From contig CAZFDE010000075.1 of the NCBI GenBank assembly GCA_964517795.1, positions 1 through 12,910 on the forward strand: 12,910 nt of DNA, read 5' to 3'. The position numbers and the translations under genes were made by a program. Shown here piece by piece: positions 1 through 8,413 of the stretch (the stretch's first letter is position 1; every line of letters starts with the position of its first letter). A model generated the notes under the pieces. That model was not told where the DNA came from. It ran no database searches and saw only the letters and a program-made list of their open reading frames with translations. Origin of the DNA: CAZFDE01 sp964517795 (GTDB lineage Bacteria > Planctomycetota > Phycisphaerae > Sedimentisphaerales > Anaerobacaceae).

Positions 1-551
1 ATCCCGACCCGAAGCCGCGGCCGGCCAACCTGAGCTGGATCAGCGGCGATCAGATCTATATCATTCGCATCAAACCGTCGCTTGAGAATATGAATGATGC
101 CTCGAAATACGAATTTTTTGCCGGCCGCGATGATAAGAGCGAACCGATCTGGACCGGTGATTTCGCAAAAATCAAACCGCTGATCGACTGGAACAACAAT
201 TGCGGCTGTGTCACCATGACCTATAACGCGCCGCTGAAAAAATACCTGATGTGTGTAACCGATGGCTGGCCCACGATCGAGCGGATGAATACGTATATCC
301 TCGAATCGGATCACATCACCGGGCCCTGGAAGCTTGTTACATATATGAAGGATTTCGGAGTGCAGGCGTATTTCGTTAATTTCCCAAGTAAGTTTATAAG
401 CACTGATGGCCGAAAAGCGTGGCTGTGTTATTCCGGCAACTTCACCCGAAATCAGCCGACCAATCCGCCCGGCGGCAGATATGCCATGGCGCTGCAGGAA
501 ATCAAATTCCTCATGTCTGAATCTTTTATGAATGAAAGGAGTGAAAAGTGA
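1..551 (+). CDS. DUF4185-like beta-propeller protein, 3' part
   Basis: The frame is open to the left edge (first full codon at base 3), so the true start and any signal peptide lie outside the window. The visible part is 182 residues. It contains motifs typical of DUF4185 and related GH43/GH117-like propeller proteins: 'DQIYIIRI', 'YEFFAG' followed by 'PIWTGD', 'VTMTYNAPLKKYLMCV', 'GPWKLVTYM', and the closing 'STDGRKAWLCYSGNF' blade. Such repeated Trp/Gly blade motifs with 'ITGPW' suit a five-bladed propeller that binds or cleaves glycans. Catalytic residues cannot be assigned because the N-terminal half is missing. An ATG at 90 lies inside the domain and is not the start. The stop codon overlaps the GTG start of the GH29 gene, suggesting translational coupling. 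A GH117- or GH43-like exo-glycosidase is the main alternative to a DUF4185 protein of unknown function. Confidence 0.65.
   Translation, partial: PDPKPRPANLSWISGDQIYIIRIKPSLENMNDASKYEFFAGRDDKSEPIWTGDFAKIKPLIDWNNNCGCVTMTYNAPLKKYLMCVTDGWPTIERMNTYILESDHITGPWKLVTYMKDFGVQAYFVNFPSKFISTDGRKAWLCYSGNFTRNQPTNPPGGRYAMALQEIKFLMSESFMNERSEK
535..541 (+). promoter_or_regulatory. Ribosome binding site for the GH29 gene
   Basis: AAAGGAG lies six bases before the GTG at 548 and twelve before the ATG at 554. The shorter spacing favours the GTG start, which also creates the four-base overlap with the upstream stop. The two choices differ by only two residues at the front of the signal peptide. Confidence 0.65.
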
Positions 552-2266
552 AAATGCGATTTTTAATAACGTTGTTATCAGTGTCGGCGTTTTCAGTTAC
601 TTTGGCCAATGCGGAAATAACCCCGAAAGCGGACCCGCAGGCCGTCGAAAAGTGGCAGGACCTGAGAGTCGGCCTGATGATCTCGTGGGGCCCGGTCACC
701 CTGACCGGCAAAGAGATCGGCTGGTCGCGCTACACGCCGCATATCTGTGACTGGCATCCGGTCGAACCCGAGGGCCTGACCCCGATCGAGGTGTACGATA
801 ATTTATACAAGCATTGGAACCCGAAAAATTACGACCCGGCCCGTTGGGTTCAACTCTGCAAAGACGCCGGCATGAAATACATGGTATTTATCACCAAGCA
901 CATGGACGGCTTTTGCCTGTTCAATACGCAATACACCGATCACAAAATCACCTCGCCGTTGTCGCCGTACGGCAAAGACATTACCCAACAGTTAGCCGAC
1001 GCCTGCCGACAGGGTGATCTGGATTTCTGTCCCTACTATTGTATCTCCGACTGGTATCATCCGAACTACTGCGACGCCGACCAGAAGCCGTACCTGCAGT
1101 ATGTCAAAAATCAGACCCGGGAACTGTGCACCAATTACGGCACGATCTCGGTGATGTGGTTCGACAATGCGCCCGGCCGCATGGAAGCGTTCAAGGATCA
1201 AATCATCGATATTCATAAAATGGTCTATGACCTTCAGCCCGATGCGATTACTAACGACCGCTTTATTTTGGACGGCGATTATGCCACCGCCGAGCAGCGG
1301 GTCGGCGAATTCCGCCAAGAGCCCTGGGAAACCTGCATGACACTTGGTGGTCACTGGTCCTGGAATCCCAACGATAAGATCAAATCATTGAAAGAATGTA
1401 TCCAGTCGCTGGTTTCAACGGTCGGCTCCAACGGCAATTTCCTGCTGGGTGTCGGCCCGGACCCCAACGGCCGGTTCGAACCCAAAACCGCTCAGCGGCT
1501 TCGCGAAATGGGCGAGTGGCTGCAAACCTATGGCCACACCATATACGGCACTCGCGGCGGACCCTATAAGCCGGACTTCTGGTCGGCCTGTACGTATAAA
1601 GACAATTCGATTTTCCTTCATATTCTCGACTGGCAGGGACAGGACAAAAAGACCCTGCCGCCGCTGCCATGTAAGATCGAAAAAGCCAAACTGCTCACCG
1701 GCGGAAAAGTAACGTTCGAGCAAGACGATCACGCGCTCAAAATCCGTGTCCCCAAATCGGATCAGGATGACATCGATACGATTATCGAACTGACGCTGGA
1801 CAAACCCGCCATAGAAGTAAAGCTGCTCAATACCATCTTCGGCCCGTTCACGCCCACAAGCGTTCAATATTCATCCTACGACAAGACCAAACAGGACGGC
1901 TGGGATTATACCGGCAAGGCCGTCATCGACGACAGTTTCTGGACATACTGGCGATCGTCGCCTAACGACAAAAATCCCTGGCTCGAGATCGAATTCGATC
2001 ATCCGGTCGAGGTGGACACCATCCGCGTCGTGGAATGTTTTGACTCCCTCAAAAAATATATTTTCTCCTGTGACAGTGACGGAAAATGGGTCAAAATTGC
2101 CGATGTCCAAAAGGTTTCTCCGGTCCAAAGCGTTTGTTTTGAGCCGGTCCGAACCCGCAAATTCCGTTTCGAAACACTTGAAGCAGACGGCTTGACGACA
2201 TTACGTCAATTAATGTTTTTTCTTCGTTATCAACCGCAGCACAAATTAAAAGGGACCAAAAAATGA
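548..2266 (+). CDS. GH29 alpha-L-fucosidase-type enzyme with discoidin-like domain
   Basis: Secreted retaining glycosidase expected to release terminal alpha-L-fucose. Of 572 residues, about 1-22 are a signal peptide ending 'LANA'. A GH29 (beta/alpha)8 barrel spans about 30-335, followed by a small beta domain to about 425. An F5/8-type (discoidin/CBM32-like) module runs from about 430 to 562, with 'IDDSFWTYWRS', 'NPWLEIEF' and 'TRKFRFE'. Family landmarks are 'SWGPV...EIGWSR' (46-61), 'TKHMDGFCLF' (116-125), 'PYYCISDWY', 'SVMWFDN' with the expected nucleophile Asp206, and 'PWETCMT' with Glu261 as the likely acid/base. Two usual fucose-pocket histidines are changed: the HWG motif reads SWG (Ser47), and KHHDGF reads KHMDGF (Met119). 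The protein has 15 cysteines, many for an exported enzyme. It overlaps both neighbours by four bases. Family assignment is firm. The substrate is less certain because of the pocket changes. Confidence 0.9.
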   Translation: MKMRFLITLLSVSAFSVTLANAEITPKADPQAVEKWQDLRVGLMISWGPVTLTGKEIGWSRYTPHICDWHPVEPEGLTPIEVYDNLYKHWNPKNYDPARWVQLCKDAGMKYMVFITKHMDGFCLFNTQYTDHKITSPLSPYGKDITQQLADACRQGDLDFCPYYCISDWYHPNYCDADQKPYLQYVKNQTRELCTNYGTISVMWFDNAPGRMEAFKDQIIDIHKMVYDLQPDAITNDRFILDGDYATAEQRVGEFRQEPWETCMTLGGHWSWNPNDKIKSLKECIQSLVSTVGSNGNFLLGVGPDPNGRFEPKTAQRLREMGEWLQTYGHTIYGTRGGPYKPDFWSACTYKDNSIFLHILDWQGQDKKTLPPLPCKIEKAKLLTGGKVTFEQDDHALKIRVPKSDQDDIDTIIELTLDKPAIEVKLLNTIFGPFTPTSVQYSSYDKTKQDGWDYTGKAVIDDSFWTYWRSSPNDKNPWLEIEFDHPVEVDTIRVVECFDSLKKYIFSCDSDGKWVKIADVQKVSPVQSVCFEPVRTRKFRFETLEADGLTTLRQLMFFLRYQPQHKLKGTKK

Positions 2267-5200
2267 GAAACTATTTTGTCATACTTTTGCTATTCACGGT
2301 TGTTGCAACAGTGGCAGTTGCATCGGATTTTCCGCAAGCGGTCAAGGTCAAACACAGCTTGTCTTATGAGCCGAATCCGCACGGGCCGATCCGGTATCTG
2401 CCGTCTCAGTCGCGGGCGGCCTATCCCGAACGGCTGCTCGAAGGCATTCGCGGCTATACCATCGGCATTATTGGGTTAGCCGATGATACGCAGGTCCCGC
2501 GGGATGACAGCATTATGTTTTTGCCCAATACAGCCGCTTCTTATGGTATTCATTATCGCCGCGCCGGTGTCCTCTGCCACCGCAAAGCCGTCATGAATGT
2601 TCGGATGGAATTGAACTGCCTGGCAACCACGCATTTAGGTCTGCGATATAACAATGAGATAATCGATCTGCGCGGTATCCCGGAAAAATCCATGAAAGTC
2701 TTGCCGAACCAGGTCTCATGGCAGCTCGAACACCCGTCCCTTAACCTGCAGATCGATATCGATGTGGTCAGCCCGTTTTCCGTGCCCGCTTACGGCTATA
2801 TCGCACGGGTCGCCGTGAAAAACAATTCCGATGCCAAAATTGATGTGGACCTGATTAACTGGCTCTATCCCGGTTCCAGTGCCGGTGCGATCACCCTTGA
2901 AGGCCAGAAAAATGAATTCCCTTATACGAAAAATGACTCACCGCAGGACAATCAGGTACTCAAACACTATGTGATGGAAGATTCGAACCTGTATCTGCAT
3001 GACACCAACTATACTGTCCTGGCTGGCTTCGATGGCTACGCCTATGCCATCGGCCAAAATGCCTTGGTTAAACCGCTTCATATCGAAAAGGGAAAAACAG
3101 AAACCGCGTATCTGACGATCTTTATTGATTCGCCCGGTTATGATCAAGAAAAGGTCAAAACACAGATCGAAACCTATTTCGCGAAAAATCCCGGCCTGAC
3201 CGTGGCCACTGCAAAACGAATGACCGAAGATGCGCTGGATACCTATGCCCGTATTGTTGTCAATGGTGATCGCATGTTCCAGATCGCTCGCGGAGACGGC
3301 GGCAAAGCTTTCGATGAAAGTGTGGCGAGCGCCCAAAAGGGCGTTTATCGAAATCAGACCGTTTCATTCGAGTTGCCGGATCAAAAAATGCAGGCGTTTG
3401 CCAATCTGATCGCCAACGACCTGTTCCCGGGATTGTTCCAGCCGCCCGGTTTCGTCCATGACGCTAAATATGCTGATTACTGGAATTATATTTTCTGCTA
3501 TCGCCACGTCCACGCCGCCAGTAATTTAGGATTGGAAGATCAGGCCATGGACTACATGCGGCTGCTCTCGGCCAATCAGCTTGATAACGGCCGCATCAGC
3601 AGTATCCGCGCCAATTTCTACACACCGGCCCACCCGACCGAATTTGATGCCTCGTATATCGATGCGCTGTACCATTATTATAAATGGACCGGCGATCTCG
3701 ATGCTGTTCGTGAGGTTTGGGATGTGGTCGTTCGGGCCGCCGAATATATTGACAATCAGCTTGACCAGGATGGTGATTTTCTCTACCGCGACCACCTGCA
3801 TCAATGGAAAAGCGATTTTGACGATCGCGGCCCCAGCTCCAGTTTCCAAACCTCCATCGTTTGGAAGGCCTATACCGACTTGGCCGAGTTCGCAAACAAA
3901 TTGGGCGATGACCAGAAAGCAAAGCAGTACACCGAAAAAGCTCAAAATATCCGAAACGCTGCACAAAAGCACTTATGGTCCGATGAAATGGCGATGTTCG
4001 GCCCGCGCGGACCGCTGGATATGCTCAGACTGCATCCCCAGTCGCTGGAAGTGGAAATCCCCGTCTGGACGCAATTGCTCGATCCGTATCAGTCCTATGT
4101 CATGACCGATTGGTATTTTGCCAATAACAAAGTTGTGGATCCGCAGGGCGGCATCTGGATGTGCGATACGGACTGGTGGCCGGCCGTATGGAGCCAGCAT
4201 GTCCCCTCGCCCGGCGATTATATGATGCTCGCCTGGGCACGGATGCTGACCGGCTATTTTGATGAAGGATACCGCTGTCTGCAGGCTGTGGCTTCTGGCA
4301 GCTTTCGGCATTTCCGCCCGGGTTTTGATTACATGTTTGATGAATACGGCCGACAGGGCGGCGGCGACCCGGCCACCGCACAGGGCGCCTGGACCCGCGC
4401 ACTGGTCGAAGGGATTTTTGGGATTCGGCCGCATATCGATGAAAACCATATCGTCATCACCCCGCGAACGCCCAAAGGTCTCGGTCATTACACATTCGAC
4501 AGGCCCGGCCTGAAGATCGAATGCGATTTCACGCAGTTAAACAAAAAAATGACCGTCCAGACGGAAAGCGATATCTATGCGAAATTGCAAATCCCGGTCA
4601 AAATGCCGGTCACTGCTGTCCTGCTTGACGGTAAACCCGTTGATTATACCATCGAACGGGCGATGGCACATGGTTTTGTAACGCTGAAAACACAAACCGG
4701 TGGCGGAACCGTTGACGTGCAGACCCAGGCCAAGAACTGGCATGTCCGATCACCGCTTTCTGCCCGGCCCGGCGATACGATCGATATCAAAATACAAGGG
4801 ATCGATTCGTATAAAGTCGATGACCGATTCAGCTTTTTTGATGTGATATCCAAAGACAATGATACGCTAAAACTGAAACTGAAAAAAGCGGCCTGCGGCC
4901 GGGCGACGGTCTTTCTGAACTGTCAAAAGAGCAATCTAAAATGGATCGAACCGATCTCACTGTGGACAATGCCTCGGACACTTCGGGAAGTTCAACCGCG
5001 AACTGTCATTGATCCGATCGCCGAAGATGCCCGCTTTATGCCCTTGGATATCAGCGATGCCTTTACCGATGACATCCAGACATGTTTTGAACATCAATTT
5101 AAGACCGATGCCGTAGACACCGTTTACGGCAAAATCGGTTACTGGTCGATGCCGCCGTTCAGCTTGAAACAGGACATCCCCAAAAAAATCCGCATCCAGG

Positions 5201-5697
5201 AGGTGCCGTTTGTGCTGGGCCCGATGGGACCGGGCGAGGCCCAAAAGCAAAAAGACCTGATCATGATCTGCAATACCCCGCCCAACAAAATGCCCTCGAC
5301 CGCAAAATTCCAGTTCGAACCGCAACAACTGCAGAAAATCTATCTGCTGTCGCTGAATATGAATCTGCCGCAGAAATCCTACGTCCCGGCCGTCGAGGTA
5401 ATTGTTCACTATCAGGATGGTTCCAGCCAAACCACCGAATTGACACCGCCGCTGAATTTCGACAGTTATTATCAGGATTGCGGCATCAATACCGTGGCTT
5501 TTCCGGTTCAGACCGAGCCGGTCTATGGCGTAAATGGATCCGTCCCGTGTTTTCGATTTACCCTCGACCAGATGCACCTGACCATGACCGACATCATCTG
5601 TGATCCAAATAAACAGGTCGAAGCGATCGAACTCAAAAGTATCGCCACCGAAACCTTCATGGGCCTGGCGGGCATAACCCTTTTACAGGCAGATTAA
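2263..5697 (+). CDS. Large secreted six-hairpin glycosidase-like protein
   Basis: 1144 residues. The signal peptide is about 1-20 (ending 'TVAVAS'). A beta-sandwich covers about 25-340. An (alpha/alpha)6 barrel covers about 365-735, with 'DASYIDALYHYYKWTGD' (462-476), 'WKSDFDDRGPSSSFQ' (515-529), 'WMCDTDWWPAVWSQH' (632-646) and 'FDYMFDEYGRQGGGDPATAQ' (688-707). The barrel ends in 'GIFGIRPHID...IVITPRTPKG', as in GH78/GH95-type six-hairpin enzymes. Further beta domains follow at about 735-815, 815-905 and 930-1144; the last has 'VEVIVHYQDGSSQ' and 'GLAGITLL'. Asp518, Asp520 and Glu694 are plausible catalytic acids, but this is a guess from position. I cannot match it to a numbered GH family. 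An inverting glycosidase of rhamnosidase/fucosidase type is a reasonable idea, not a demonstration. The ATG start overlaps the upstream stop (ATGA). AAAAGGGA at 2248-2255 lies seven bases before it. Confidence 0.75.
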   Translation: MRNYFVILLLFTVVATVAVASDFPQAVKVKHSLSYEPNPHGPIRYLPSQSRAAYPERLLEGIRGYTIGIIGLADDTQVPRDDSIMFLPNTAASYGIHYRRAGVLCHRKAVMNVRMELNCLATTHLGLRYNNEIIDLRGIPEKSMKVLPNQVSWQLEHPSLNLQIDIDVVSPFSVPAYGYIARVAVKNNSDAKIDVDLINWLYPGSSAGAITLEGQKNEFPYTKNDSPQDNQVLKHYVMEDSNLYLHDTNYTVLAGFDGYAYAIGQNALVKPLHIEKGKTETAYLTIFIDSPGYDQEKVKTQIETYFAKNPGLTVATAKRMTEDALDTYARIVVNGDRMFQIARGDGGKAFDESVASAQKGVYRNQTVSFELPDQKMQAFANLIANDLFPGLFQPPGFVHDAKYADYWNYIFCYRHVHAASNLGLEDQAMDYMRLLSANQLDNGRISSIRANFYTPAHPTEFDASYIDALYHYYKWTGDLDAVREVWDVVVRAAEYIDNQLDQDGDFLYRDHLHQWKSDFDDRGPSSSFQTSIVWKAYTDLAEFANKLGDDQKAKQYTEKAQNIRNAAQKHLWSDEMAMFGPRGPLDMLRLHPQSLEVEIPVWTQLLDPYQSYVMTDWYFANNKVVDPQGGIWMCDTDWWPAVWSQHVPSPGDYMMLAWARMLTGYFDEGYRCLQAVASGSFRHFRPGFDYMFDEYGRQGGGDPATAQGAWTRALVEGIFGIRPHIDENHIVITPRTPKGLGHYTFDRPGLKIECDFTQLNKKMTVQTESDIYAKLQIPVKMPVTAVLLDGKPVDYTIERAMAHGFVTLKTQTGGGTVDVQTQAKNWHVRSPLSARPGDTIDIKIQGIDSYKVDDRFSFFDVISKDNDTLKLKLKKAACGRATVFLNCQKSNLKWIEPISLWTMPRTLREVQPRTVIDPIAEDARFMPLDISDAFTDDIQTCFEHQFKTDAVDTVYGKIGYWSMPPFSLKQDIPKKIRIQEVPFVLGPMGPGEAQKQKDLIMICNTPPNKMPSTAKFQFEPQQLQKIYLLSLNMNLPQKSYVPAVEVIVHYQDGSSQTTELTPPLNFDSYYQDCGINTVAFPVQTEPVYGVNGSVPCFRFTLDQMHLTMTDIICDPNKQVEAIELKSIATETFMGLAGITLLQAD

Positions 5698-5708
5698 AAT
5701 TTCGATTT

Positions 5709-5713
5709 AGGAG
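5709..5713 (+). promoter_or_regulatory. Ribosome binding site in the 22-base gap before the first beta-helix gene
   Basis: AGGAG ends six bases before the ATG at 5720. It fixes the start of the 891-residue protein, whose translation here is not coupled by overlap to the preceding gene. Confidence 0.65.
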
Positions 5714-5719
5714 TTTTCA

Positions 5720-8395
5720 ATGAAGCAGATAATTCGATTCGCCATTATTGTGAGTATGATTTCAGTTTTTTGGTTATGTACAGCGGGAATGCAGTCGCCG
5801 CATAAGGAAACCATTTGTGAAAAAGCGCCATCTGTAAAGACAATTGAATTTTATATTTCGCCAACCGGCAGCGACACCTATCCCGGCACCAAAGACAAAT
5901 CTTTTTTAACTCTGGCCAAGGCGCGCGACACAATCCGAAAGCTCAACAACAAATCGAAATGTCCGGTTCCCATAACGGTGAATCTTCTGCAAGGGCGGTA
6001 TTTTCTGGATGAGACCTTCGAATTGGACCAGCAGGACAGCGGCCAAACCGGCTCACCGGTAATCTATCAGGCCTGTTCCGGACAGCAGGTCATTGTCAGT
6101 GGCGGCCGAATTGTAAGCGGTTGGAAGAAACTCACCGACGATCCGCCCGGCACCGATCCCAACGCCAAAGGAAAACTCTGGTATGCCGAAATTGATAAAG
6201 ATTTTTTCCCGCATTTCTTGTATGTCGAAGGCCAAAAACAAATCCTTGCCCGCTATCCCAACGAAGGTTTCTTCGAAGGTGATACCGGCATCCGGCATTT
6301 CGGCGATCCTTCCCCGAAAGGCCAATTGATCAAATTTCCTGACCATGTAAAAAAATACCTCCCGTATCTGCCCTCCAATGGCGATGTCGAGATGTCATGG
6401 ATCCCGATCATCTGGGCCAACGGTGTCTCAGTCCTGCGCGATTTTAATCTCGAAGAAAATACCGCCCGGCGCCACAGCAAGAACGTCCTCTACAAGGGCA
6501 ATACCAAATATGACTGGACGCGGGGCAATCGGTTCCGCCTGCAGAATGCCCTGTGTTTTATCGATATGCCCGGCGAATTCGCCGTCGATACCGCCAAAGG
6601 GCGAATCTACTATTGGCCGCAGAATGAAAAGGCCTTCAAGTCGGCCGAGGTAATCGTCCCCAAGCTCTACGAACTGGTCAAAATCAAAGGCGGCACCGAA
6701 GAAGCCGATGTCGTCCATGATATCCAGTTCAAAGGGATCACGTTTACCCACACCGACCGAATGCCTGAAGATATCTGGCCGGACGAGTGGCTCAAACGCA
6801 ATTTCGAGAATCCTGATGCCGCACTGTTCATCGAGAACGCCCGAAATATCACCATCGAAGGCTGCAAGGTTATCGATGTTGGCGCCTACGGCATCACACT
6901 GAATCACTATGCCCAAAACAATAACATCATTGGCAACGAGATCGCATGGACCGGCTGCGGCGGGATTCAACTCTTCGGCTTTGGCCCTGGCACCAAAGAT
7001 GTTAATAAAGGCAACCGCATCGTCCGCAATCTCATCCATCACGTCGGCAAGAACGACTACATGCACAGTGCGGCCGTATCGCTCTATCAAAGCGGCGCCA
7101 ATATCATTAGCCACAACTACATCTACGATTGCCCCTACGCCGGCATCGTTATGGTCGGTGCGTTCTACATGGACCTCAACGATATGCGGCGGGCCAATTG
7201 GACCAAAGAGAGCGACAGCCCATACATGCATACTGATGCCTACGGCAGCTTCGAGGCCCAGTACAAGGTTCGCTGGCAGGACTTTCCCGAAGGAACCTAT
7301 GAAAAATGGCGCGAAGGCACTGGAACGCTTAGCGAGTACCAGTATTTCCAGTATCAGCATTGCCGCGACAATTACGTGGCCTGGAATATTCTTTCGAATT
7401 GTCTTAACGGCTTGGCCGACGGCGGGGCACTGTACGCATGGTGCTGCGGCCTGGGCAATATCTGGGAACACAACCTGGTTCGCGACAGCGAAGACAAGAC
7501 CCTCTATATGGACGATTCGATCTACGGGACCATCCTTCGTGATAACATCTGCTGGGGAATCGGCGGCACGATCAGTAAAGGCAGTAACTATTGGATCGAT
7601 AACCGTTTCGATTATCCGCAGCGCCCGGCCGGCTACTACAGCCGATTTATGAATATCTACAACCATGTCCAAAAGCAGGGCGGCTGGCCCGGACCCCTTG
7701 ATCAGAATGTCCCCACCCTCGAGATCCAATACGAAGACGGCAAGATTTTTTACGAGAGCAAAGTGGTATCGATCCGGTCGTTTGTCCAAGATTCTAAAAT
7801 TCGATACACACTCGACGGCAGTAAGGTGAATCAAAATTCGCCTGTTTATCAACACCCAATAGAAATCACAGATTCCACCGTCGTCAAGGCGGCCGCATTT
7901 AAAAAGAATCAGATGCTCGGGGATATGGACACGATTACCTTTACAAAGATTGCCAAACCCATCATCCCCGATGTGCCGGTGCATCAAACACTGTATCTCA
8001 ATAAGGTGCCGTATGGCTTCACCCGCCAATGGAACCGCTGGATCGCCTATGAATTTGACGATTTCAACGTCAAAGGCAAAAAATATGTGATCGGGATTAA
8101 CCTGCTGGGTCAGGATCAAATAGCGCTTCAGCTTCGTCCGGATTTCAAACGGTTCGTGGCTATGATCGCGCCCGATGACCTTTCCGATTCACGTTCGCAC
8201 GTGACTATGGAGATACTCGTCGATGAAAAAATAATCTATGAGTCACCGCAGTTGGTAGCCAATATGACACCAATCCATATTGATGTGCCATTGCCGCAAA
8301 ATAGTAAAGTAATGATCATTCGGATGAAAAATGCAACGGGAATGTATATGCTGTATTGTGACCTGATCCATCCGGGTTTTATGTTAACCGAATAA
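5720..8395 (+). CDS. GH141-like parallel beta-helix protein with NPCBM domain
   Basis: 891 residues with a signal peptide at about 1-23. The Cys in 'VFWLCTAG' lacks a good lipobox. The N-terminal block, 'FYISPTGSDTYPG' followed by 'LTLAKARDTI', and the motif 'FLYVEGQKQILARYPN' (166-181) are typical of GH141-like and related beta-helix glycosidases. The right-handed helix runs from about 330 to 640 with repeated 'NNIIGNEI'-type turns. 'ADGGALY' (Asp567) and 'LYMDDSIYG' (Asp598/Asp599) are the likely catalytic acids, by analogy with the Asp pair of the GH141 founder BT1002. A chitobiase C-terminal-like domain lies at about 675-750 ('IRYTLDGS', 694-701). An NPCBM-like carbohydrate-binding domain fills about 755-891 ('IAYEFDDF', 'MEILVDEKIIYES'). 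GH141 includes alpha-L-fucosidase and xylanase activities, so fucose release in this context is inference. It is followed by a shorter relative with the same N-terminal pattern. Confidence 0.8.
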   Translation: MKQIIRFAIIVSMISVFWLCTAGMQSPHKETICEKAPSVKTIEFYISPTGSDTYPGTKDKSFLTLAKARDTIRKLNNKSKCPVPITVNLLQGRYFLDETFELDQQDSGQTGSPVIYQACSGQQVIVSGGRIVSGWKKLTDDPPGTDPNAKGKLWYAEIDKDFFPHFLYVEGQKQILARYPNEGFFEGDTGIRHFGDPSPKGQLIKFPDHVKKYLPYLPSNGDVEMSWIPIIWANGVSVLRDFNLEENTARRHSKNVLYKGNTKYDWTRGNRFRLQNALCFIDMPGEFAVDTAKGRIYYWPQNEKAFKSAEVIVPKLYELVKIKGGTEEADVVHDIQFKGITFTHTDRMPEDIWPDEWLKRNFENPDAALFIENARNITIEGCKVIDVGAYGITLNHYAQNNNIIGNEIAWTGCGGIQLFGFGPGTKDVNKGNRIVRNLIHHVGKNDYMHSAAVSLYQSGANIISHNYIYDCPYAGIVMVGAFYMDLNDMRRANWTKESDSPYMHTDAYGSFEAQYKVRWQDFPEGTYEKWREGTGTLSEYQYFQYQHCRDNYVAWNILSNCLNGLADGGALYAWCCGLGNIWEHNLVRDSEDKTLYMDDSIYGTILRDNICWGIGGTISKGSNYWIDNRFDYPQRPAGYYSRFMNIYNHVQKQGGWPGPLDQNVPTLEIQYEDGKIFYESKVVSIRSFVQDSKIRYTLDGSKVNQNSPVYQHPIEITDSTVVKAAAFKKNQMLGDMDTITFTKIAKPIIPDVPVHQTLYLNKVPYGFTRQWNRWIAYEFDDFNVKGKKYVIGINLLGQDQIALQLRPDFKRFVAMIAPDDLSDSRSHVTMEILVDEKIIYESPQLVANMTPIHIDVPLPQNSKVMIIRMKNATGMYMLYCDLIHPGFMLTE

Positions 8396-8398
8396 TTC

Positions 8399-8406
8399 AA
8401 AAGGAG
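8399..8406 (+). promoter_or_regulatory. Ribosome binding site selecting a GTG start
   Basis: AAAAGGAG lies seven bases before GTG at 8414 and nineteen before the next in-frame ATG at 8426. The GTG start is therefore preferred, and it keeps the basic residues (KRR) at the front of the signal peptide. Confidence 0.7.
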
Positions 8407-8413
8407 AATCCAC

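Noticed and set aside
532..750. Plus-strand ATG frame overlapping the start of the GH29 gene
   Set aside because: It is out of frame with the GH29 domain and ends early. The AAAGGAG site lies inside it rather than before its start.
4957..5577. Minus-strand open frame of 206 codons opposite the end of the 1144-residue gene
   Set aside because: It is a shadow of a continuous, well-supported plus-strand frame and has no recognisable protein family.
5764..5790. Possible lipoprotein cleavage site in the 891-residue protein
   Set aside because: The residues before the Cys (Phe-Trp-Leu) do not fit a lipobox, so an ordinary Sec signal peptide is preferred.
6428..8119. Long minus-strand open frame of 563 codons opposite the first beta-helix gene
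   Set aside because: It lies wholly inside a gene with clear domain matches. Its translation is a low-complexity run of Val/Ile/Asp/Ala, as expected from reading C-rich codons backwards, and it has no recognisable domain.
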